Shown here in pieces: positions 55,573 through 63,531 of a stretch of DNA of 64,000 nucleotides (position 1 is the first letter of the stretch; each line of letters begins with the position of its first letter). The notes below the pieces were generated by a model, which was given only the letters and a program-made list of their open reading frames with translations, did not search any database and was not told the origin of the DNA. The DNA lies in assembly GCF_014836325.1 (NCBI RefSeq), contig NZ_JACSQZ010000014.1:1-64000 (forward strand). The letters are read 5' to 3'. Source of the stretch: Clostridium gallinarum. GTDB lineage: Bacteria > Bacillota > Clostridia > Clostridiales > Clostridiaceae. A program made the position numbers and the translations under genes.

Positions 55573-56454
55573 TTAGTTTTCTTCTCTTAATTTTTTTATT
55601 ATTTCTATATCCAATCCTGTCTTTTCAGAAATAGTTCTATCATCCAATATATCAAGTAACTTTATAGCAACTTCATATATTCCTTCTGTTCTTCCTTGCT
55701 CTATTCCTTTTTCTATTCCTTTCTCTATCCCCTTATTAAATGCTGAATTAACCATATTAGCTCTTTCATGTAAAGATCTTTCTCTTTCCCAGTAAGTATT
55801 CATTGTTTCTTCATCACTACTTAAGTATTCTATTCTTTTTTCAGCTTTCTCAATGGCAGGTTCCAAATCCATCAACTCCTTTAAGGTTGCTTCTGGTATA
55901 TCCTTTTCTAAAAATGCTAACCATCTTTCAATAGCATTATCCTTATAATTTTTATTTTCTTTACGTCTAAATTTAGGAAGTTCTAAAAAATGTATTTCAA
56001 CCATATCTGTTAGCATATAATCCTTCTCTATGTCCTCCCAAAGATGAAATGATGATTGATAGCTTTTAGTTTTTAAATAATCAAAGTCTAAAATATTTAT
56101 AGTTATTACCTTTTCAAGAGAAGTATAATCTTCACCTTGCTTAATATTCTCTAAATACATTTTTCCCCAATAAAATAAAGTTCTTTTATCCATATTTCCT
56201 TGGTCAGTCAACTGTACTTCTATGTCGATATTTTCACCTTTGATAGTTCTTGCTCTTACATCTATTATACCAGTCTTATCATTTATAATATCTTTTGTTA
56301 ATTGTTTATTATCAATAATTTCAATTTCTTCTATCAGTTCTTCATTAGTTCTTTTTAGAACTGCATTAATAAATGATATTAAAATATCTTCATTTCCTTT
56401 TTCGCCAAAAATCTTTTTAAAAATAAAATCGTTAAGTGGCTTGATTTTTCTCAT
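55573..56454 (-). CDS. Rpn/PD-(D/E)xK family nuclease
   Basis: Member of the Rpn (recombination-promoting nuclease, formerly putative transposase) family, 293 residues. N-terminal KIKPLNDFIFKKIFGEKGNEDILISFINAVL is diagnostic. A nuclease core is suggested by DVRARTIKGENIDIEVQLTDQ (Asp...Glu-x-Gln) and KRTLFYWGKMYLENIKQG. ATG 56454 follows AGGAG; the ATG three codons earlier touches it. Family members nick DNA in RecA-independent recombination and some are anti-phage toxins. It sits inside a type I RM/hsdS shuffling island and has a coiled-coil tail with GIEKGIEKGIEQG repeats. Confidence 0.85.
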   Translation of the reverse strand: MRKIKPLNDFIFKKIFGEKGNEDILISFINAVLKRTNEELIEEIEIIDNKQLTKDIINDKTGIIDVRARTIKGENIDIEVQLTDQGNMDKRTLFYWGKMYLENIKQGEDYTSLEKVITINILDFDYLKTKSYQSSFHLWEDIEKDYMLTDMVEIHFLELPKFRRKENKNYKDNAIERWLAFLEKDIPEATLKELMDLEPAIEKAEKRIEYLSSDEETMNTYWERERSLHERANMVNSAFNKGIEKGIEKGIEQGRTEGIYEVAIKLLDILDDRTISEKTGLDIEIIKKLREEN

Positions 56455-56540
56455 TATTTTCATCTCCTGATATTTTTATCTTTAGTTTAATTATTTACCT
56501 ATACTCTTTTAATATTCAATTATATTTTGTTCAAAGAAAT

Positions 56541-57531
56541 CTATTTCTCGTTCAAAACTTCATACCACATTTTTTCTGATTTTATTCTCTTTCTATTTCT
56601 ATCTACAGGTATTATACGTATTCCATTACAATTGTCTAATCTTAATCTTTCCTGATAATATGATTTGACTATTTTCTCTCTATATTCTTGTCCATCAGAA
56701 AAATGTAATATTACTATTTCTTTACCATAATCCTCTATAAGTTCTCTAAACATACCATTTATATGTCCATCATCAGCATTAAATCCAAATCCAGAAACAC
56801 ATATTATATCTGATTCCCTAAACTTATTAAACAGATCAACATATCTTTCTGACATTTTTACTGAGGTTAATGGTTTTATTCCACTTTGAGTAAATAAAAA
56901 TGGTACTATTATATGTTTTTTATAATTATTTTCTTCTAATGATACAATCTTATTTAAATATGGATCATAATAATCATTAACTGAACCATTTAAATAATGT
57001 ACATCTTCTCCAATTGCTATCTATTAAGGTTTGATAATCTAGAGCCTTAGAGTCTATATCCTCCAAAATTAATATTCCAAAGTAGTTTATTATTTCTTCA
57101 TCAGTATATATATTTTTAATATCTATATCCTCTGAATCTATAAGTAATTCTAAAACTTTCATTCAAGTATTTTTATAATCTAATGTAAATATAGCTCCTA
57201 AATCATAAAATAAATCTATTGAATCTGGGCTCTTTTCAAATATACCATCATTTAATCTATGAGTTAACTCTTCTCCTAAAGATCCTATTAAAAGCTCTAA
57301 ATATTGTATCATATTGTCCTTTTGTAAATGCAGTTAATTTCTTACTTGTATAATCATCTGGTAGCCATTTAGAATATCTTGATGTTGAATCTATATTATT
57401 CAATTGATTCTTAAATGCTTCCTTATCTTTGACTGTACTCATTCTAATATATCTAATGCAAACTTACCACCTGAAGGTAATCCATATGAACATTCAGCCC
57501 CTGCAACAAAAAAATAACGATATTTTTTCAT
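56541..57531 (-). pseudogene. SIR2-like NAD-hydrolase-type gene, broken by frameshifts
   Basis: Reading across frames gives one coherent protein: MKKYRYFFVAGAECSYGLPS at the start (57531), KDKEAFKNQLNNIDSTSRYS and KWLPDDYTSKKLTA, then GSLGEELTHRLNDGIFEKS, DYYDPYLNKIV and IIVPFLFTQSGIKPLTSV. It ends with IICVSGFGFNADDGHINGMF. The order and motifs resemble SIR2-like domains of bacterial defence genes. At least three frameshifts (near 57440, 57305, 57005) and a nonsense codon (near 57175) make it inactive. Confidence 0.72.
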
Positions 57532-57653
57532 TCCCCTCGTCTCCTCAATATTACTTATATTTAACTAAAAACAGTATACTATTTTCTTTCTATGTTAATT
57601 AACAAATTCTATTCAACTAATTTTTCCATCAATAAATTTAAATTATCCTTTAT

Positions 57654-57715
57654 TTATTTTAAATTCTTCTCCACTTCAAATTTCAATTTACCTGAGACTC
57701 TAAATCTTTGATTTA
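57654..57715 (-). pseudogene. hsdS 3' relic 1
   Basis: On the minus strand, RFRVSGKLKFEVEKNLK then a stop. It is a short remainder of a hsdS C-terminal conserved region (compare the KLKMEKSLKELEDNF segment of the intact gene) and lies right after the silent hsdS half-gene. Confidence 0.65.
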
Positions 57716-57734
57716 GTAAGTCGAAGGTACTCCT
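57676..57734. repeat. 59-bp direct repeat downstream of hsdS genes, copy 1
   Basis: Identical to 60485-60543 at 58 of 59 positions. Copy 1 continues into a perfect hairpin (AGTCGAAGG / CCTTCGACT, 57719-57740) not kept in copy 2. Confidence 0.85.
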
Positions 57735-57759
57735 TCGACTTTGGAGAAGGAGTTTCCTT

Positions 57760-58384
57760 TTAGAATAACTCTCCTTTAAAAGCTTTTTGCATTAATGAAT
57801 TAAAGTTTTCTTCTAATTCTTTTAAACTCTTTTCCATTTTTAACTTCATTTTATCTACTTGTCTAACAAAGTTAGCAAATTCATTTTGCTTATCTATATT
57901 TACTTTAATTACCTCTATACCTAATAATCCTTGCTTTGAAATATTTTTCATACTCCCACTTGTTCCTGATGCTATTCTTTTTATTTTCTCTTTTGTACCT
58001 CTTTGAATCAATAACTGCCATATAAAAATTGGATTTGCATTATCTTTAAAATTCGCTTTCCATAATCTATCTGGTATATACGTATCTTCATCTACATTCC
58101 ATACATATGCTGTTGCTCCAACCAATTCTGAAGTATTCATTCTACTTATTAATACATCTCCCTTATTAACTAAGTGGTCTATCTTTGGTATATAATCAAT
58201 TGGAAGATTTTTAACTTGTGTTTTATCAAAATAATCATAACTTATACTTCCTGTATTTAAAACTTTATTTTTACACTCTGTCTCTCCTGCTAAACTTTTC
58301 CCAGCAGTAAGAGAAATAATATATTCTGAAACAGTACATAATTCCCTAATATCACCAAACATCTCGATAAATTTTGATTTACAT
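57760..58384 (-). pseudogene. Silent hsdS half-gene (alternative second recognition domain)
   Basis: Encodes the second half of a type I specificity subunit: the conserved KSKFIEMFG start, one target recognition domain, and the C-terminal MKLKMEKSLKELEENFNSLM and QKAFKGELF ending. It lacks the first recognition domain and has no proper start or ribosome site. The recognition part (LCTVSEYIISLTAGKSLAGE onward) differs from that of the active hsdS, so it would change DNA specificity. It begins at the 28-bp sequence 58354-58381 also present in the active gene and abuts the recombinase stop codon. Confidence 0.85.
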
Positions 58385-58389
58385 TTAAA

Positions 58390-59370
58390 TTATCCAATAA
58401 ATTTTCTATGTGAATTTTTAATATTATTTTTATTAACCATTGCATATTGAAGCGTAGTATCTATTTTTTCATGTCCTAATAATTCTTGTACTTGCTCTAT
58501 AGGCATTCCCTTATCTATAGCTCTAGTTGCTAATGTTCTTCTAAATTTATGTGGATGAACTTTATCGATGTTAAGCTTTTTTCCAAGTTCTCTTAATCTA
58601 ATTTCTACTCCACTTATTTGTAATCTTCTATATGGCCTTAATAAAGTTACAAAAAGTGCTTCATTATCATCCATTCTCTTCATTAAATATTCTTGTAAAT
58701 GTATTTTAGCTTTAGCATCAAAATAAACAACTCTTTGTTTATCTCCCTTTCCCCATACTACACATTCTCTTTCATTAAAATTAATATCGCTAATATTTAA
58801 CTTAACTAGTTCTCCCACACGCATACCTGTTGAATTTAATAAATCAACTATAGCTAAATCTCTTATATCTTTGCAATTATCTCTTATTATTTCTATATTT
58901 TCATCGCTATAAGTAGCTTTAATAACTTTAGTTGTTTTGATTTTATGAATACGTCTTACTGGACTTTTAACAATATAATTTTCTTCTTCAAGCCATGAAA
59001 AAAAGCTAGATAATATTCTTCTTATATTATCAACTGTTGTTTTACTAGCTTGACTATTAGTATAATAATCCGCTAAATATCTTCTTAAATCATCTGTGTA
59101 AATTTTATTAATTTCTTTATTTATAGTTAATAACATTTTCTCGATAGTAGATTTATAATATTTTATTGATTTTTCCGAACATCCTTCAACTCTTTTAGCA
59201 CATATAAAAGCATCTAAATAATTCTTTGTTTCTATTTTACTATAATTATTATTAATTATATCTACTTCAATTAAATTGTTTATTAACTCATTATGAAGAG
59301 TCTTCATTTGAAAAGGATCAAGAAACTCACTCATTCTTTCTTCAATTTTTAAAATAATATCTTTAACCAT
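58390..59370 (-). CDS. Tyrosine recombinase, intact
   Basis: XerC/phage-type tyrosine recombinase of 326 residues. N-terminal SAM-like domain with KNYLDAFICAKRVEG; catalytic set in STGMRVGELVKL (Arg), HPHKFRRTLATRAI (His-x-x-Arg) and GHEKIDTTLQYAMV (Tyr). It lies between the silent hsdS half-gene and the accessory gene pair, the position of recombinases that rearrange hsdS genes. Good ribosome site before ATG 59370. A second, decayed copy lies at 54653-55430. Confidence 0.93.
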   Translation of the reverse strand: MVKDIILKIEERMSEFLDPFQMKTLHNELINNLIEVDIINNNYSKIETKNYLDAFICAKRVEGCSEKSIKYYKSTIEKMLLTINKEINKIYTDDLRRYLADYYTNSQASKTTVDNIRRILSSFFSWLEEENYIVKSPVRRIHKIKTTKVIKATYSDENIEIIRDNCKDIRDLAIVDLLNSTGMRVGELVKLNISDINFNERECVVWGKGDKQRVVYFDAKAKIHLQEYLMKRMDDNEALFVTLLRPYRRLQISGVEIRLRELGKKLNIDKVHPHKFRRTLATRAIDKGMPIEQVQELLGHEKIDTTLQYAMVNKNNIKNSHRKFIG

Positions 59371-59484
59371 AACATCTACTCCTTTTATTTCATAAATGTT
59401 ATAGTATAATGCTTATTTTTTATTATCTAATCAAAATTTATAATTTTTATATAATTTTAATATCAAAATCAAAGTAATTAGTAT

Positions 59485-59931
59485 CTAATCTAATAATTTT
59501 CCTTCTAGATAAGACCACTTTAAATAATCTGGATTACTATAATATACAGATGAATTAAAATCTGAAATTTCATCACTTATATATGAACAAAATACTTCAT
59601 ATAAAACATCGACTATATTATCCTCTTCAGAAATTACGCTAAGTATTAATCTTTGATATACTTTACCTATTGACTGAACACTTGGTAAAGTATACTTACA
59701 TTCACCTACAGAATCAAACTCTCCATAAGCTATATTAAAATACTCAATTAATTCATCAGAAACTTGCTCAAATGATAAACAATGATTTACTTCTGCAAGA
59801 GATAGCTGTCTGCTTAATTCTTTTTTCCCTAGTATTTTAACTATTGTAGATCTCTTATTTTTAGTTTTTCTAGATATAAATTCAATAAGAGAACATACAT
59901 AAAATAAATCATCCTTTTGAATATCAGTCAT
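59485..59931 (-). CDS. DUF3791-like small protein
   Basis: 148 residues, helical, with LFYVCSLIEFISRKTKNKRS near the start, which fits DUF3791-like proteins only loosely. It overlaps the end of the upstream DUF3990-like gene by eight bases (its ATG lies inside the stop codon context), so the two are translationally coupled. The pair is found together in Clostridium and other Firmicutes accessory regions and may form a toxin-antitoxin-like system (inference). Confidence 0.65.
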   Translation of the reverse strand: MTDIQKDDLFYVCSLIEFISRKTKNKRSTIVKILGKKELSRQLSLAEVNHCLSFEQVSDELIEYFNIAYGEFDSVGECKYTLPSVQSIGKVYQRLILSVISEEDNIVDVLYEVFCSYISDEISDFNSSVYYSNPDYLKWSYLEGKLLD

Positions 59932-60379
59932 TAATAACCTCACTCCTTTCAAATTTCAGACAATCAAGAGCTTTCAAAGTATGAAAACTTATTTGATGAG
60001 TAGGATATTTAAATTTTGCTAATTGCCAAAAGACTTCTCTTGATATTTCATTATTTAAAAAGTCATTTACAAAATTCCATACTGTATCATCAGCCATAGG
60101 TCCTTCAACAATATCATAATCATGTATAAACCCAGCTCTACACTTTGCAATAAAATCGAGCCATTCATCATTCATCTTTTCAAATTTTAGTATTCTCAAA
60201 TCTTTATTTTCTATATAAGTATAATAATTTATAGTTGGTGATTTTCTATTTCTTTTTGCCCATTTCTCAGCTTGCTCATAATTATTTGTACAATAAAACC
60301 CCCACGAAAAATCTTTAGTATACTTACTTTTCCTAATTTCCGGAAACTCAACTGTTTCACCCGATGCATGATATAACAT
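59924..60379 (-). CDS. DUF3990-like protein (ADP-ribosyltransferase-like fold)
   Basis: 151 residues, soluble. MLYHASGETVEFPEIRKSKY at the start, then DFSWGFYCTNNYEQAEKWAKR, fits DUF3990, a family I recall as related to ADP-ribosyltransferases. The His-Ser/Tyr pattern of that fold can be imagined in LYHAS and GFYCT; a catalytic Glu is not certain. No signal sequence. It is the first gene of the overlapping pair lying between active hsdS and recombinase. Confidence 0.7.
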   Translation of the reverse strand: MLYHASGETVEFPEIRKSKYTKDFSWGFYCTNNYEQAEKWAKRNRKSPTINYYTYIENKDLRILKFEKMNDEWLDFIAKCRAGFIHDYDIVEGPMADDTVWNFVNDFLNNEISREVFWQLAKFKYPTHQISFHTLKALDCLKFERSEVIND

Positions 60380-60402
60380 TTAAAACACCTCTTTTCTACA
60401 AA

Positions 60403-60525
60403 TTATTTAAACAATTCTCCCTTAAATGCCTTTTGCATTAAAGAATTAAAATTATCTTCTAATTCTTTTAAACTATTCTCCAATTCAAATTTCAATTTAC
60501 CTGAGACTCTAAATCTTTGATTTAG
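60403..60525 (-). pseudogene. hsdS 3' relic 2
   Basis: On the minus strand, FRVSGKLKFELENSLKELED followed by NFNSLMQKAFKGELFK and a stop. An intact hsdS C-terminus with no gene body in front, lying immediately downstream of the active hsdS. It marks the end of a former hsdS gene or cassette. Confidence 0.85.
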
Positions 60526-60543
60526 TCAGTCGAAGGTACTCCT
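60485..60543. repeat. 59-bp direct repeat downstream of hsdS genes, copy 2
   Basis: Second copy of the repeat at 57676-57734 (58 of 59 identical), directly 3' of the active hsdS. The adjoining sequence differs between the copies. Part of the repeat is coding sequence for the relic hsdS ends. Confidence 0.85.
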
Positions 60544-60572
60544 ACGAACGCATGTGAGTAGTGAGTTTCCTT

Positions 60573-61733
60573 TTAGAATAACTCCCCTTTAAATGCTTTT
60601 TGCATTAATGAATTAAAATTATCCTCTAACTCTTTTAAACTCTTTTCCATTTTCAACTTCATTTTATCTACTTCTTTAACAAAGTCAGCAAATTGATTTT
60701 GAAGTTCTATTGGTGGAACTATAATTTTTATACTTTTTAACTCTTGAGCATTTATATTAGCTTGATTAACAGCTCCTTTTGCCATTCCTTTTAATAATCC
60801 CTTACCAAAATCTGAATTTAAAAACATTGAAAGATAAATAGGTAACATACATTGTATTAATCTCACTCTAATAATATAACCTGCTATTATCATAGGTTCA
60901 TCAAGGTCAAAAACACAAGTTTTACCTATCAACTCAGCACTATTGGTTCTGTTAAATAAAACATCTCCTTTACGGACAACGCATTTCTCTAACTCTTCAT
61001 CTTCAATATCAATATACTTTAAATTATTTAAATCTAAATAACCACTATAAGTTATATTATTCATTCTAAGATAAGGATATTTTCCACCTTCTACTGCTGG
61101 TTTGCTTGTTCCATAACGTACATCTGTTGCTATTTCACCTATAGTTGTAATTTCCCACCCTTTTGGGTTAGTTGCTGGATTACCAAACATCTCGATAAAT
61201 TTTGATTTAACTAATTCATCTAATGCTTCTATTTGTTCTTTTCTTTTATTAATTAATTCTTGGGCTTTATCTAAAATTTTAACTATTTTTTCTTGAATTT
61301 TTATATTACAATATGGGATTTTTACGTCATTTAGCTTAGCTTTATTTAATGTAGCTCCCATTACAGCTCTATCTGTATTATTAAAATTAACTGTTTTTAA
61401 TGCATAAAATAAATACTCAGGGGTAAGAATTTGCCTATCTTTTATTTGAAAATTAGCAATTGCTTCATTAGTATACATATCTTTATCTAATATTGCTATT
61501 TTACCAATAGATAACTTGAAACTCATTACAACTGTATATTTGGGAACTAATTTCATATTGCATTCTTTAATTGCAATATCTGTAATCTCTTCTTTAGTTT
61601 TAGATACTCTATTCTCTTTTAAATCAGATATTGATAACCAATTAAATCCTTTTCCCCAATATTCACGTTTACTTCTTGACGGAGTTTTTCCAATATTTAT
61701 TTCACATAATTCATTTAATTTAATATACTCCAT
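60573..61733 (-). CDS. hsdS: Type I restriction-modification specificity subunit HsdS (active)
   Basis: DNA-recognition subunit of the HsdMS methylase and HsdRMS restriction enzyme, 386 residues. Two target recognition domains (about 5-150 and 190-340) are joined by conserved helices with EQIEALDELVKSKFIEMFG (about residues 165-185) and ended by MKLKMEKSLKELEDNFNSLM and QKAFKGELF. ATG 61733 follows GGAGAAG and lies one base after the hsdM stop; a TTG five codons earlier is unlikely. The central 28 bp (61182-61209) are identical to the start of the silent half-gene at 58354-58381, so the second domain can be exchanged by recombination. Confidence 0.93.
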   Translation of the reverse strand: MEYIKLNELCEINIGKTPSRSKREYWGKGFNWLSISDLKENRVSKTKEEITDIAIKECNMKLVPKYTVVMSFKLSIGKIAILDKDMYTNEAIANFQIKDRQILTPEYLFYALKTVNFNNTDRAVMGATLNKAKLNDVKIPYCNIKIQEKIVKILDKAQELINKRKEQIEALDELVKSKFIEMFGNPATNPKGWEITTIGEIATDVRYGTSKPAVEGGKYPYLRMNNITYSGYLDLNNLKYIDIEDEELEKCVVRKGDVLFNRTNSAELIGKTCVFDLDEPMIIAGYIIRVRLIQCMLPIYLSMFLNSDFGKGLLKGMAKGAVNQANINAQELKSIKIIVPPIELQNQFADFVKEVDKMKLKMEKSLKELEDNFNSLMQKAFKGELF

Positions 61734-61734
61734 C

Positions 61735-63201
61735 TTACACTTCTCCAATCATTTCTGCTAAGTCTTCTATTCCTGATGTTATTTCCATTTCCAGTTCTCT
61801 AATTCTTAGCATTATTTCTTGTGGTGAATCATATTGTACTTCTTCGTATTCTATTTCTTTGTATTTATTTATAGATAAGTCATAGCCATTTTCTCTTATT
61901 TCTTCTACTGGTACAAAGAAGCTTTGTTCTGTTCTTTTTCTACCCTCTTCTTTATCTAAGTTATTGAATCTTTCTATTATATCTTTAATATCATTTTCTT
62001 CAATTAGATTTCTCTTATCATCTAATGAGTATCCATCTGCTTTCATATCATAGAACCATACTTTATCTGTTCCACCTGTTCCTGTTTTAGTAAATATCAT
62101 AATAGCTGTTGATACTCCTGCATATGGCTTAAAAACTCCACTTGGCATTGATATTATAGCTTCAAGCTTATGGTTTTCTACTATTTCTTTTCTTATTGAT
62201 TTATGTCCACCTGTTGATCCAAATAAAACTCCATCTGGAACTATAGATGCACACCTTCCACCTATTTTTAATATTCTTAGGAATAATGCTAAGAATAAAA
62301 GTTCTGTTTTCTTTGTTTTTGTTATTTTTAAAATATCTGCTGATACTGCTTCATAGTCTAAGCTTCCCTTAAATGGTGGATTTGCTAATACTAATGTGAA
62401 TTTTTCTTTATCTGTATTAACTTCTGATAATGAATCTTTATATTCTATATTAGGATTATCAACTCCATGAAGCATCATGTTCATAGCACCAATTCTAAGC
62501 ATAGTTCTATCCATATCAAAACCATAGAACATATTATTATTAAAGTGTTCCTTTAAGCCTTGAACAAAGAACAGATCATTATGATTCTTTCTTAAATACT
62601 CTTGTGACGATACTAAGAATCCAGCACTTCCCATAGCAGGGTCAACTATTACATCTTCTGGTGTTGGCTTCATTAAATTAACCATCATATCAATAATATG
62701 TCTTGGTGTTCTAAACTGACCATTAGTTCCTGCTGTTGCTACTTTAGATAATAGATACTCATATAAATCTCCCTTTGTATCCTTATCTTTATCAAACTTA
62801 ATATTATTAATTCCATCAACTATCTTACTTAACATAAGTGGAGTTGGAATTTTAAATATAGCATCTCCCATATATTTTGCATAAGCTGATTCATTATTTC
62901 CATGAAGATTTTTAATAAAAGGAAACACCTCATTTTGAACTATTAAATACATTTTTTCTGTATTTCCTTCATTAGAAAACTTACTCCATCTTAAATGTTG
63001 TTTATCCTCTGGAAAAGTTCTTTTAAAATCTATACCTAAAATTTCTGCTTCTGCTTCCTTTGTTGTTTCTATTTCATCTAATCCCTTAATAAATAAAAGA
63101 TATGTAAACTGCTCTATTACTTCTAATGGATTAGTTATTCCCCCAGTCCAAAAGGTTTCCCAAATCTTATCTACTTTACTTTTTAATTCTCCTGTGATCA
63201 T
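61735..63201 (-). CDS. hsdM: Type I restriction-modification methylase subunit HsdM
   Basis: N6-adenine DNA methyltransferase subunit, 488 residues. SAM motif I reads DPAMGSAGFLV and catalytic motif IV NPPF (in LVLANPPFKG). N-terminal helical domain (LKSKVDKIWETFWTGGITNP) is typical of HsdM. First gene of the island, with AGGAGG before the ATG; hsdS follows immediately. With HsdS it protects host DNA; HsdR 7 kb downstream completes the nuclease. Confidence 0.95.
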   Translation of the reverse strand: MITGELKSKVDKIWETFWTGGITNPLEVIEQFTYLLFIKGLDEIETTKEAEAEILGIDFKRTFPEDKQHLRWSKFSNEGNTEKMYLIVQNEVFPFIKNLHGNNESAYAKYMGDAIFKIPTPLMLSKIVDGINNIKFDKDKDTKGDLYEYLLSKVATAGTNGQFRTPRHIIDMMVNLMKPTPEDVIVDPAMGSAGFLVSSQEYLRKNHNDLFFVQGLKEHFNNNMFYGFDMDRTMLRIGAMNMMLHGVDNPNIEYKDSLSEVNTDKEKFTLVLANPPFKGSLDYEAVSADILKITKTKKTELLFLALFLRILKIGGRCASIVPDGVLFGSTGGHKSIRKEIVENHKLEAIISMPSGVFKPYAGVSTAIMIFTKTGTGGTDKVWFYDMKADGYSLDDKRNLIEENDIKDIIERFNNLDKEEGRKRTEQSFFVPVEEIRENGYDLSINKYKEIEYEEVQYDSPQEIMLRIRELEMEITSGIEDLAEMIGEV

Positions 63202-63531
63202 AATTTTATCCTCCTATTTATATCTATTTTCATTTTACTATGTTTTACAGTATTTTTCTATTTATAATAATGTTTTAAATCCACTTATATATTTCTATAA
63301 AAAACTAATTTTTATGATAATCTATGATAATATTTTTTTGTAATAGAATATAAATATGAAGTAATTTCCCTCATATTGGTATATATTCTTATAGTGATAA
63401 TCTGATATTTATGAATTAAAATAAAATAAAAGCTTGGTAGTAAATGAAAGTTTCTCTTTCCTTACTATCAAGCTTAAAATATATGTGTATATTTTTTCTA
63501 TTAAATTCTCTTTAAATTTATTATATTAAAT
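63202..63531. other. Intergenic region with hsdM promoter zone and a terminator
   Basis: AT-rich and without a gene. It must hold the hsdM promoter, but no clear -35/-10 pair stands out. The hairpin 63430-63443 with 63462-63475 (AAGCTTGGTAGTAA / TTACTATCAAGCTT), followed on the minus strand by T-rich sequence, terminates the methyltransferase gene at 63532. Confidence 0.7.

Noticed and set aside
54653-59370. Prophage or integrative element
   Set aside because: Two recombinase copies are present, but there are no capsid, terminase, replication or lysis genes and no tRNA attachment site; linkage to hsdS explains them better.
54653-61209. Invertible hsdS switch with inverted repeats
   Set aside because: I looked for the reverse complement of the 28-bp core and of the recombinase flanks in this window and saw none; all hsdS parts are on one strand. 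Direct-repeat exchange remains the interpretation.
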